Under the pieces are notes generated by a model. That model made no database searches, was not told where the DNA came from, and worked only from the letters and a program-made list of their open reading frames with translations. Made by a program: the position numbers and the translations under genes. 64,000 bases of DNA from Desulfatitalea alkaliphila (GTDB taxonomy: Bacteria; Desulfobacterota; Desulfobacteria; Desulfobacterales; Desulfosarcinaceae): contig NZ_JALJRB010000002.1 in the NCBI RefSeq assembly GCF_022968795.1, positions 62,001-126,000 of the forward strand, read 5' to 3'. This document shows, in pieces, positions 43,768 through 50,874 of the stretch (positions are counted from its first letter, which is position 1; the number at the start of each line of letters is the position of its first letter).

Positions 43768-45009
43768 TCAGACCGACAGCTTGTCCGACCGCAGGGCGTA
43801 GGCCGCCAGGGTACCGGCGATGAAACCCGCCGCCAGATTGGAAGCCAGGGTGATGCCCACCACCAGAATGGGCACGAACAGCTCCTTGCGGGTGTTCATG
43901 TCCAGCAGGGTCAGGCTCAGCTGGGCACCGGCGAATACCAGCAACACCCCCAGGGCGGCCATGGGCAGCAGGTGGATGATTCCCATCAGGTGCGGCCCCA
44001 GCAGCAGCGCCAGCAGGATGAAGAGGACACCGATGATCAGGTTGGAACCGCCACTGCGGGCACCGAAACGGTAGCGCGAGGCCAGCCCCCCCGCGCCATG
44101 GCACATGGGCATGCCGCCCAGGCAGAAGCTGAGCAGGTTGCCGAGGGCCATGCTGAGGCTCAAGGCCCGGTAGGTGACCCGGCGGCCGTCCCGGGGAAAG
44201 TATTGCAGCGACAGGTCGGCGTTGGCCACCACCGCGTTGCCCACGGTCATGGGCATCTGGGGCAGCACCAGCACCATCAAGGCGAAGGTGAGATCGCTCA
44301 CCGAAGGCAGGCCGAAGGGCAGCAGGGAGGGCCAGTACAAGCCGGGCCGCATTTGGGCCAGCCCCTCGCGAGTGCCGAACAGAAGGCCGATCGCCATACC
44401 GGCGCCGACGATGACGATGGCGGCCGGCAGCCGTTTGTTGTCCAGCAGCATCAGGGTCGCGGCCCCCAGCGCGGCGCCGATGATCAGACCCAAAGGAACC
44501 GGCCCCATGGCCTGGATGGCGAGGTAGGGTTCCCCCGCGCCGTGCATGGCCTGGAACGGAGAGGTGCCCAGCATCAGCTTGACCCCCTGGGTGACCAGCA
44601 ACACCCCCGTGGAGAGTTGTACGCCACGAATCACGGGCCGGGGGATGGCCCGGCCGATGACCGTGATCAGGCCGGTGCCGCCGATCAACAGCAGCACCAG
44701 AAACGTCCACAGGGTGGCGGCCTGGATCTGGGCGGCGCCGATGCCCGTGGCCACGGCGTAGGCGCCGATCACCTTCATCGGCTCCACGGGCACGGTGACC
44801 CGGAAATAGAGACCGCATCCGATGTAAAAAAGACCGACGGCCAGAAAAAGCCCCAGGGGGTGCAGGCCGTTGATCAGGATCATGCCGATGGCCAGGGGCA
44901 GAATCGTGCCCAGGTCCCCCAGGGAGCCGGCCAATTCCAGGCGGTTGAAAAGGAAAGGCGGGTTGTGGGCGGCTTTTTCCGTTGAAGCGGTTTCCATGCG
45001 CTGATCCAT
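43768..45009 (-). CDS. MOT1-type molybdate/sulfate transporter
   Basis: 413 residues from the ATG at 45009 with a GAGGAG ribosome site; an upstream in-frame ATG at 45072 lacks one. Ten or more hydrophobic segments. Two motifs typical of the MOT1/MolN branch of SulP-related transporters are present: PVEPMKVIGAYA and LPQMPMTVGNAVVANADL. These proteins move molybdate with high affinity without ATP hydrolysis. It is transcribed toward the tup regulator, 209 bases downstream, and divergently from tunR, so the cell appears to have a secondary molybdate carrier besides the ABC tungstate system. Confidence 0.88.
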   Translation of the reverse strand: MDQRMETASTEKAAHNPPFLFNRLELAGSLGDLGTILPLAIGMILINGLHPLGLFLAVGLFYIGCGLYFRVTVPVEPMKVIGAYAVATGIGAAQIQAATLWTFLVLLLIGGTGLITVIGRAIPRPVIRGVQLSTGVLLVTQGVKLMLGTSPFQAMHGAGEPYLAIQAMGPVPLGLIIGAALGAATLMLLDNKRLPAAIVIVGAGMAIGLLFGTREGLAQMRPGLYWPSLLPFGLPSVSDLTFALMVLVLPQMPMTVGNAVVANADLSLQYFPRDGRRVTYRALSLSMALGNLLSFCLGGMPMCHGAGGLASRYRFGARSGGSNLIIGVLFILLALLLGPHLMGIIHLLPMAALGVLLVFAGAQLSLTLLDMNTRKELFVPILVVGITLASNLAAGFIAGTLAAYALRSDKLSV

Positions 45010-45328
45010 GGCATGCTCCTCGTTGGGCGTTGGGGGAGGCCCTTTATACCGGATGCTTGTCGTTGGTTGCAACGCAGGTCGCTCCGGTCATGATAGTTAC
45101 GAATATCATCTTTATCGTGATAATACGATGTCCAACCACGATCGTCAAGACCAAGATCGGATCCAGATCCGGGATGGGGCCCAACACCCATTGCGCCGAA
45201 TGCCGCCACCCAGCCTGGAGGGTACCGTATTGACATCGCCCGCCGTACCTTCTAAGCATGGAACATAGCGCGCAAGGGACCGCAATGGATCACCCATCTC
45301 CAGGATCCACCACCGACAAGAGGCTTGT
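45010..45328. promoter_or_regulatory. Divergent promoter region between the MOT1 transporter and tunR
   Basis: About 320 bases, locally AT-rich around 45085-45135 against a GC-rich background. Two inverted repeats lie side by side: ATGATA/TATCAT with an 8-base spacer (45090-45109) and ATCGT/ACGAT with a 6-base spacer (45114-45129). Their position suits binding by TunR or a ModE-like factor acting on both genes. The rest of the gap (45135-45318) shows no gene. Confidence 0.5.
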
Positions 45329-46447
45329 ATGGGCGCCAAAAACGATGCCGATCCTGAAATCGCCCTTCCTGGCGAACCGCCGTCACCTTCGGTTCCCGGG
45401 ACCGCGGCCAAAGGCCGCATCCACTCCATGCCGGGTTCGGAAAAATGCCTCGACCCCATCCAGCTGGAAGCCCTGGAGCGCGCCTTCAGGGAATGGCGGC
45501 ATGACTCTCCCCGGGCGGATATCAGAAGCGCCCGCCATCGGGTGCTGCTGATCTTCCTGCTGATCCGCTACACCGGCGCCAAACTCAGCGAGGTGCTGGG
45601 CCTGGATCTGCAACAGGACGTGGACTGCGAACGGAGAACGGCGCTCTTGCGCCGCGGTGACAGCCGCGCGGCCAAGGCACAGCGCCAAGTGCCGCTGCCG
45701 GCCGCTCTCTGCGACGACATCCGCCGGTACCTGGACCACGCCCGCGCAACCGATGCACCCACGCGGTTGGCGGTGGATCCCGGTTTCGTGCGTCGTAAAT
45801 TCTACGAGCGGGCCGAGGCCTGCGGCCTGGCAAAGGCGTTGGGCGCGCCGGAGGTGCTCCGCCGATCCCGCGCGGTGGAGCTGATGCAAAACCACATGCC
45901 GTTGCCGGCGGTGCAGATGCTCCTGGGACACGGCACGCCCAATCTGACCTCCGCCTACGTCACTTTTTCCGAAGCGGAGATGGAACAGGTGACCCGCACT
46001 TTCATGGAAAAGGAGGGGGTGCGGCGCACCAGCGCCCGCAACTCTTTTTACGGCAAGGTCCGCTCCATCCAGCAAGACGCCGTGCAGTCCATGGTGGAGC
46101 TGGCCACCATGGGCGGCCACCTCATCCGATCGGTCATCACCAACCACAGCGCACGCCGGCTCGGCCTGCAACCGGGCAAAACCATCACGGCCGAGGTCAA
46201 GGCACCTTGGGTGATGCTGCACAAAGGCGCGGCGGACCCGGCGTCATCGGCCGACAACGCCCTGCACGGCACGGTGCGGGCCATCACCCGTGCGGCGGTC
46301 AATGTGGAGTACATCGTGCGGCTGGCGGATGAAACGGAGGTGTGCGCCATCGTGACCCGCACAGCCGACGCGCGCCTGGAGCTTTGCGAGGGTGATCCGG
46401 TGACGGTGCTTTTCAGCAGCTTTGCCGTGGTCTTGCTGGCCGAGTGA
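45329..46447 (+). CDS. tunR: TunR-type tungstate-responsive regulator
   Basis: 372 residues. Residues about 40-225 form a tyrosine-recombinase (lambda integrase) fold: RYTGAKLSEVLGLDL, then EVLRRSRAVELMQNHMPLPAVQMLLGHGTPNLTSAYVTF, aligning with the HxLRH...LGH...Y core of XerD. Catalytic residues are mostly lost: first Arg is Lys, His is Glu, the second His is Arg; so it binds DNA without recombining. The C-terminus (about 235-372) has TOBE-like oxyanion-binding segments (NSFYGKVRSIQQDAVQSMV and LHGTVRAITRAAVNVEYIV, two repeats). This matches the TunR family of sulfate reducers that responds to tungstate and molybdate. Divergent from a molybdate transporter. Confidence 0.88.
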   Translation: MGAKNDADPEIALPGEPPSPSVPGTAAKGRIHSMPGSEKCLDPIQLEALERAFREWRHDSPRADIRSARHRVLLIFLLIRYTGAKLSEVLGLDLQQDVDCERRTALLRRGDSRAAKAQRQVPLPAALCDDIRRYLDHARATDAPTRLAVDPGFVRRKFYERAEACGLAKALGAPEVLRRSRAVELMQNHMPLPAVQMLLGHGTPNLTSAYVTFSEAEMEQVTRTFMEKEGVRRTSARNSFYGKVRSIQQDAVQSMVELATMGGHLIRSVITNHSARRLGLQPGKTITAEVKAPWVMLHKGAADPASSADNALHGTVRAITRAAVNVEYIVRLADETEVCAIVTRTADARLELCEGDPVTVLFSSFAVVLLAE

Positions 46448-46546
46448 AACCGAGTGGCGGGCCGGGGCGATTCATGATAAACAAGCCGTAACAACCATCC
46501 CGTGTACAGCCGCCCGCGCGGGCACCCCAAAGGAGCACAGCCACCC

Positions 46547-47422
46547 ATGAGCAAACTGATCAAAGAGCCTTCGGAAACCGGCCGCCTGCATATCGACACG
46601 CCCCTGATGGGCGCATCCCTGGTGAGCAAGGAGCTGTTGAAACGCACCGAGGCGAGCAGCTATTTTCGCATGCACCCGGATATCAACGTGATCAAGATCG
46701 GTGGGCAAAGCATCATGGACCGCGGCGCCAAGGCGCTGCTGCCCATCCTCGATGCGTTGATCGAAGCCAAGGAAAACCACAAGATCCTGTTGATGACCGG
46801 GGGTGGCACACGCGCGCGCCACGTCTACAACATCGCGGTGGATCTGGGCATGCCCACCGGGGTGCTCTCCAAGCTGGGGGACAAGGTTTCCTGGCAGAAC
46901 GCGGAAATGCTTTCCGTGCTGTTGGCCAAGCACGGCGGCGTGAAGATCGGCCACGGCGACAACCTGGAACAGCTCACCATGTTCTGTCGCCTGGGCTATC
47001 TGCCCATCACCTACGGCGTGCCGCCCTACGGATTTTTCGAGCACCCCGCCGAACACGGCTCCATTCCGCCCCACCGCACCGATTGCGGCGCCTTCCTGCT
47101 GGCGGAAAACATCGGTGCCCGCTCCCTGATCTATCTCAAGGACGAGAAAGGGCTCTACAGCGCCGATCCCAAAACAACCGATCCGGCCGGTCTCACTTTC
47201 TACGACCGCATTTCGGCACGGGAGCTCTTGGCCCTCGATCTGGACGACCTGATCATCGAACGCCCCATCCTGGCGCTTCTGCAGCGCTCCAAGTGCCTCA
47301 AGGAGCTGCAGATCATCGACGCGCTGCGCCACCCGGAGCACATCGCCGCGGCGCTGAACGGGGAGCATGTGGGCACCATCATTTACCAGGAACCGGACCC
47401 GTCGTCACAACCGGCGGCCTGA
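46547..47422 (+). CDS. Molybdenum/tungsten storage protein subunit (MosA/MosB-like)
   Basis: 291 residues from the ATG at 46547 with an AAGGAG site. It belongs to the amino-acid-kinase superfamily, nearest to UMP kinase and the molybdenum storage protein: VIKIGGQSIMDRGAKAL, LLMTGGGTRARHVYNIAVDLGMPTGVLSKLG, and DEKGLYSADPKT. The Azotobacter storage protein is an alpha3beta3 cage that uses ATP to deposit polyoxomolybdate or tungstate clusters; only one subunit gene is visible here, so a homohexamer is possible. Position 100 bases after tunR fits a Mo/W role. A plain UMP kinase is unlikely given the N-terminal extension and location. Confidence 0.85.
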   Translation: MSKLIKEPSETGRLHIDTPLMGASLVSKELLKRTEASSYFRMHPDINVIKIGGQSIMDRGAKALLPILDALIEAKENHKILLMTGGGTRARHVYNIAVDLGMPTGVLSKLGDKVSWQNAEMLSVLLAKHGGVKIGHGDNLEQLTMFCRLGYLPITYGVPPYGFFEHPAEHGSIPPHRTDCGAFLLAENIGARSLIYLKDEKGLYSADPKTTDPAGLTFYDRISARELLALDLDDLIIERPILALLQRSKCLKELQIIDALRHPEHIAAALNGEHVGTIIYQEPDPSSQPAA

Positions 47423-47437
47423 CGCCGGCGCGGCCGT

Positions 47438-47659
47438 TCAGTCGGCCGTTTGGCCGCCGCCGTTGCGCTCGCCCTTGCCGGCTTGCAGATAGACCGCCTC
47501 GGCGCCGCTGGCGGCGCAGATCTGCTCCAGTTCTTTTTTGCGCACATGGCGGGCGTACAGTTTCACGTCGCCGCCGCTGACGCCGACGACCCGAAAACGG
47601 GGTTTTTTCTCGCCCTTTTCGATTTTGCGCCGTTCGCGTACAAAAATTTTGGTGGTCAT
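47438..47659 (-). CDS. Small basic protein of unknown function
   Basis: 73 residues from the ATG at 47659 with a GGAGG ribosome site. Rich in Lys/Arg (TTKIFVRERRKIEKGEKKPRF) with a probable beta-alpha pattern and no membrane segment. The frame is open further upstream to 47746, but that part overlaps the PadR start and has no ribosome site. It is divergent from the padR-type gene across a shared 70-base region with a palindrome, so it may be a target of that regulator. I recognise no family. Confidence 0.62.
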   Translation of the reverse strand: MTTKIFVRERRKIEKGEKKPRFRVVGVSGGDVKLYARHVRKKELEQICAASGAEAVYLQAGKGERNGGGQTAD

Positions 47660-47708
47660 AACGCCCTCCTGTGGTATTGTCACCATGGGTTTATTGATAA
47701 CTGAAATA

Positions 47709-47729
47709 ATATATCCTACAAAGATATAT
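47709..47729. promoter_or_regulatory. Palindromic operator over the padR start codon
   Basis: Perfect inverted repeat ATATATC-N7-GATATAT. The second arm covers the first base pair of the ATG at 47728, so a bound repressor would block both the divergent promoter region and the padR start itself. PadR proteins commonly bind AT-rich dyads of this size. Confidence 0.65.
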
Positions 47730-48117
47730 GTCAAAAGAAAACACATCGCGCAAACGCACCAAAAGCATCGGCGGCCGCAAGGGCGAACGCTACATGCAAC
47801 CGTCCATCCTCATGACCTTGAAGCAGGGGCCGACCTACGGGTACGAGCTGATTCAGAACATCAGCCGGTTCGCTTTCATCCGTGGCAATGCGCCCCCCGG
47901 CATGGTGTACCGGCATCTGCGGGAAATGGAGGAGAGCGGCCTGGTGGTGTCGGAATGGAAGACCGATGAGGGGGGGCCGGCCAAGCGCATTTACCGGCTG
48001 ACCCCCGACGGGGAAGAGGTGCTGGGCTACTGGATCGATTACATGGAGCAACTGGCGCGCAAGATGCTGGCGTTTGTGGAAATGTATCGCGAACAGGTCA
48101 GCGGGCGGCGGTCTTGA
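47728..48117 (+). CDS. PadR-family transcriptional regulator
   Basis: 129 residues. The winged helix-turn-helix is typical: MQPSILMTLKQGPTYGYELIQNISRF, then PGMVYRHLREMEESGLVVSEWK and RIYRLTPDGEEVLGYW; the C-terminal helix would provide dimerisation. The first 22 residues are basic. No ribosome site is seen before the ATG and the start codon is part of an AT-rich palindrome, so the mRNA may be leaderless or weakly translated. The 3' end overlaps the convergent TiaS-like gene by 20 bases. Effector unknown; similar short PadR-like proteins occur in other anaerobes near Mo genes (recollection, weak). Confidence 0.88.
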   Translation: MSKENTSRKRTKSIGGRKGERYMQPSILMTLKQGPTYGYELIQNISRFAFIRGNAPPGMVYRHLREMEESGLVVSEWKTDEGGPAKRIYRLTPDGEEVLGYWIDYMEQLARKMLAFVEMYREQVSGRRS

Positions 48118-48877
48118 CGGCCCCGGCGCATTGCGGCGTATCGAGCCCCCGGCCGTGTTTGCGTTTTTTCGCGTGCAGGTTGCGCCAGAGCCCCGGCGCT
48201 TCGCAGCCGACCAGCAGCACCGGGCCCCGCGCCATATGCATGGGACGCAGCCAACCGTTGGTCAGCACCCTGTCTTCCGGGGCGGGCGCGGGGGCATCAC
48301 GATCCACCGCCATGACCCGAATGCCGCGCGTACGCAACTGAGCGACACTGACCTCGGCGGGTGTGTCCCGCAAGCCATCCAGCTCGATATAGCGGCCGAG
48401 CCACCCCTCGGCCGTCAAACCGACGGCCGCCGCCGCCCCGATGATGCCGTCGTCGGTGCCGCCGTGCCCGGAGAGGTGGGCCGCGCCGGCCGCCGCCGTC
48501 GCCTGGGATCGGGTGCACACACGGTGGGTGCAGGCCCTGCCGAAGGCCATCAAGCCCGGCAGTGCCGGATCCGATTCGGTCACCACGCACAGGCCCGGAT
48601 CGCTGCCCGGCACCGCATTGTCCACAATGGTGCGAACGGCCTGGTCGATCACCGCGGGCAGCAGCGCCGCGGCGGCCACATCGGCCAGGATGCAGGCAGC
48701 GCTGTTGTGGGAAGTGTAGGCAATCTCCGGGGAGACCAGCAATTGCTGGCGCACCACCCCTTGGCAACGGCACCCGTCCGGCAGGGCGGCGCTGAGCCAA
48801 CGGGCCAGCTTGCCGGTGCCGAAGGGGGCGTCAATGGTGTCGGTGTCGTCCAGTCCGATGTAGATGCGCATGTTCAT
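48098..48877 (-). CDS. TiaS-like domain protein
   Basis: 259 residues. It starts IYIGLDDTDTIDAPFGTGKLARWL, the signature of the archaeal tRNA(Ile2) agmatinylcytidine synthetase N-terminal domain, and has SHNSAACILADV and GHGGTDDGIIGAAAAVGLTAEG later. Archaeal TiaS is over 400 residues with OB-fold and zinc-ribbon parts that are absent here, and bacteria use TilS instead, so the function is likely different. The ATP-binding Asp-rich motif GLDDTDT is intact. It is convergent with padR and followed upstream by the ModE-like gene on the same strand, 130 bases away. Confidence 0.7.
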   Translation of the reverse strand: MNMRIYIGLDDTDTIDAPFGTGKLARWLSAALPDGCRCQGVVRQQLLVSPEIAYTSHNSAACILADVAAAALLPAVIDQAVRTIVDNAVPGSDPGLCVVTESDPALPGLMAFGRACTHRVCTRSQATAAAGAAHLSGHGGTDDGIIGAAAAVGLTAEGWLGRYIELDGLRDTPAEVSVAQLRTRGIRVMAVDRDAPAPAPEDRVLTNGWLRPMHMARGPVLLVGCEAPGLWRNLHAKKRKHGRGLDTPQCAGAVKTAAR

Positions 48878-49007
48878 TCACTCGATAACGTTCAATACCG
48901 CAGCCGGCCGGCGGGACGGCCCCCGATGGTCCGCCGGCGCGGGCGGCCCCATGCCATGGGGCCGCGCGGGCACAAGCCTGCATAGCTACTATTGTCGCCG
49001 GAAGCTG

Positions 49008-49394
49008 TCAACCCGATTCCTCGGATGGCGGGTCCTGCGGTCCTTCCGGCAGGCGGTCCGCCATCAATCCTTCGAAAAAGCGGTCCGATTCCGCGATCAC
49101 CCGCGCGTGCAGCCGGTCGAATCCGTCCATCAGCGACTCGCCGAAAGGGGTCAGGCGCGAACCGTTGCCATCCCGCATCACCAGGGGCCGGCCCAGGCGC
49201 TCTTCCGATTTGCGGATGCGCATCCACACCGCCCGGTAGCTCATTTTCAGGGCCTTGGCGGCGGCATTCAACGATCCGGTGCGACGCACCAGATCGAGCA
49301 TGCGGTAGCGACCCAGACCGAACACCACCTTTCCCCCCTCGTCTTCGATCCAGATTTTGGACCGCATCCGAAAGCGGACCTCATGTGAGCACAT
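49008..49394 (-). CDS. ModE N-terminal-like regulator (DNA-binding half only)
   Basis: 128 residues with a GGAGG ribosome site. The LysR-type winged helix of ModE is clear: LDLVRRTGSLNAAAKALKMSYRAVWMRIRKSEERLGRPLV followed by LTPFGESLMDGF. Full ModE is about 260 residues and has two TOBE/Mop domains that bind molybdate; these are absent, and the C-terminus is a short charged tail. Such one-domain proteins occur in sulfate reducers and may act constitutively or sense by another means. Divergent from the Mop operon, so it is the best candidate for its regulator. Confidence 0.88.
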   Translation of the reverse strand: MCSHEVRFRMRSKIWIEDEGGKVVFGLGRYRMLDLVRRTGSLNAAAKALKMSYRAVWMRIRKSEERLGRPLVMRDGNGSRLTPFGESLMDGFDRLHARVIAESDRFFEGLMADRLPEGPQDPPSEESG

Positions 49395-49798
49395 GACCTT
49401 TCCTCCTGTTCACCAAAAACCTGAATGCGCTCCTGAGTCATCCAAGGTCATTCCAGACACTTTCCGACAGCCGAATGACGCGACGGCGTCCATGACGACA
49501 CTTTCCGACTATATCATTATTGACACAACGCCGCGCTTTCGATAGATCCTTGGCAAACAGGGACCTTTTCGCGGTCGCCCCTGCACGTACCGCCCACCCG
49601 GCAAAGACCGTCGAATGCCCGTTGCTTCACAAACGTCAACCGTTCCGGCGTCGGATCAGGAAATGATACCATGGGCACCATAGACCAAAACGTCCGCCGG
49701 CTCAATGATGACGAGCGGCGTGGTGCACCCACGGCGCCCGGGCGCACCCGCGGCACGGGCGCCCGCCGCTTTTCGTCGGCACTGAAGGGGGATCGACC
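49395..49798. promoter_or_regulatory. Divergent promoter region of modE-like gene and Mop operon
   Basis: About 400 bases without a gene. A 12-base direct repeat ACACTTTCCGAC occurs at 49457-49468 and 49498-49509, 41 bases apart, and an AT-rich patch CTATATCATTATTGACA follows the second copy. This could be a regulator site plus promoter. The 49560-49790 part has ordinary GC-rich sequence and no recognisable riboswitch; I looked for a moco-type fold but could not support one by eye. Confidence 0.45.
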
Positions 49799-50821
49799 AT
49801 GAAGGCCATTGCCGTGGAAAAGGCCGTGGGCATGGTGCTGGGCCACGACGTGACCCGCATCGTGGCCGGCGGCGAGAAAGGCCCCGCCTTTCGCAGGGGC
49901 CACGTCATCCAGCCGGGGGACATCCCTTTGCTGCTGGATATCGGCAAGCGCCATGTGTTCGTGGCCGATTGCTCTCCCGGGATGCTGCACGAAGATGAAG
50001 CGGCGCGGCGCCTGGCCCGCGCCGTCGCCGGTCCGGGCCTGGACGCCACCGAGCCCTGCGAGGGCCGCATCAACCTGAAAGCGCGGCACGCCGGGCTGCT
50101 CACCATCGATGTACCGGCGTTACAGCGCTGCAACGGTCTGGGCGAAATCGTGGTGACCACCCGCCACACCCATCGCCCGGTGGCGTCCGGACAGGCGGTG
50201 GCCGGGTTGCGCGTGGTGCCCCTGACCATCGCCGAAGAACGCCTCGCGGCGGCGGAAACCCTTTGCCGAGAGGCGTTTCCCCTGGTCCAGGTGCGCCATT
50301 TCCGCCCCCTTCCCGTGGGGATGGTCACCACCGGCAGCGAAGTCTATTCGGGCCGCATCGCCGACACCTTCGGCCCGGTGGTGCGGGAGAAATTCGCGGC
50401 CATGGGCTGTCCCATCCTGCGCCAAATTCTGGTTTCCGACGACACCGCCATGACCGCCGAGGCCATTCTGACCTTGATCGGCGAAGGCGCCCGCATGGTG
50501 GTGGTCACCGGCGGCATGTCGGTGGACCCCGATGACCGCACCCCGGCGGCCATCCGCGCCGCCGGCGCCCAAGTCACGCTTTACGGCGCACCGGTCTTTC
50601 CCGGCGCCATGTTCCTGCTGGCCCATATCGGCGAGGTGCCGGTGCTGGGGTTGCCGGGTTGCGTGATGTACTACCGCGCCAGCATCTTCGACCTGATTGT
50701 GCCCCGCCTGCTGGCCGGCGTGCCGGTCTGCAAGGAGGACATCACCGCGCTGGGCCACGGCGGCTACTGCGCCGGCTGCGCCGAATGCCGTTTTCCGGAT
50801 TGCGGCTTCGGCTGCGGCTGA
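49799..50821 (+). CDS. MoeA-related molybdopterin-binding protein with Cys-rich tail
   Basis: 340 residues. The C-terminal half is a MoCF/MogA-like domain (GMVTTGSEVYSGRIADTFGP at about 178-197, VVVTGGMSVDPDDRTPAAI, LGLPGCVMYYRASIFDLIVPRLL), while the N-terminal half (AVEKAVGMVLGHDVTRI onward) resembles MoeA domain III/II rearranged. It should bind molybdopterin or adenylyl-molybdopterin. The tail ends in YCAGCAECRFPDCGFGCG, with five Cys suited to bind an Fe-S cluster or zinc, which MoeA lacks. First gene of the long Mop operon, 50 bases before mop. Confidence 0.85.
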   Translation: MKAIAVEKAVGMVLGHDVTRIVAGGEKGPAFRRGHVIQPGDIPLLLDIGKRHVFVADCSPGMLHEDEAARRLARAVAGPGLDATEPCEGRINLKARHAGLLTIDVPALQRCNGLGEIVVTTRHTHRPVASGQAVAGLRVVPLTIAEERLAAAETLCREAFPLVQVRHFRPLPVGMVTTGSEVYSGRIADTFGPVVREKFAAMGCPILRQILVSDDTAMTAEAILTLIGEGARMVVVTGGMSVDPDDRTPAAIRAAGAQVTLYGAPVFPGAMFLLAHIGEVPVLGLPGCVMYYRASIFDLIVPRLLAGVPVCKEDITALGHGGYCAGCAECRFPDCGFGCG

Positions 50822-50874
50822 CATCCAGGCGGACAACCGATCCACGAAACCTTACATATAAAGGAGAAACGATC

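Noticed and set aside
45329-46447. Active site-specific recombinase marking a mobile element
   Set aside because: Three catalytic residues are replaced and TOBE-like domains are attached; there are no attachment sites or phage genes.
46547-47422. UMP kinase
   Set aside because: N-terminal extension, sequence pattern near the storage protein and position in the Mo/W island favour the storage-protein family.
49395-49798. Molybdenum cofactor riboswitch upstream of the Mop operon
   Set aside because: I could not trace the conserved stems by eye; the region has only a direct repeat and short dyads.
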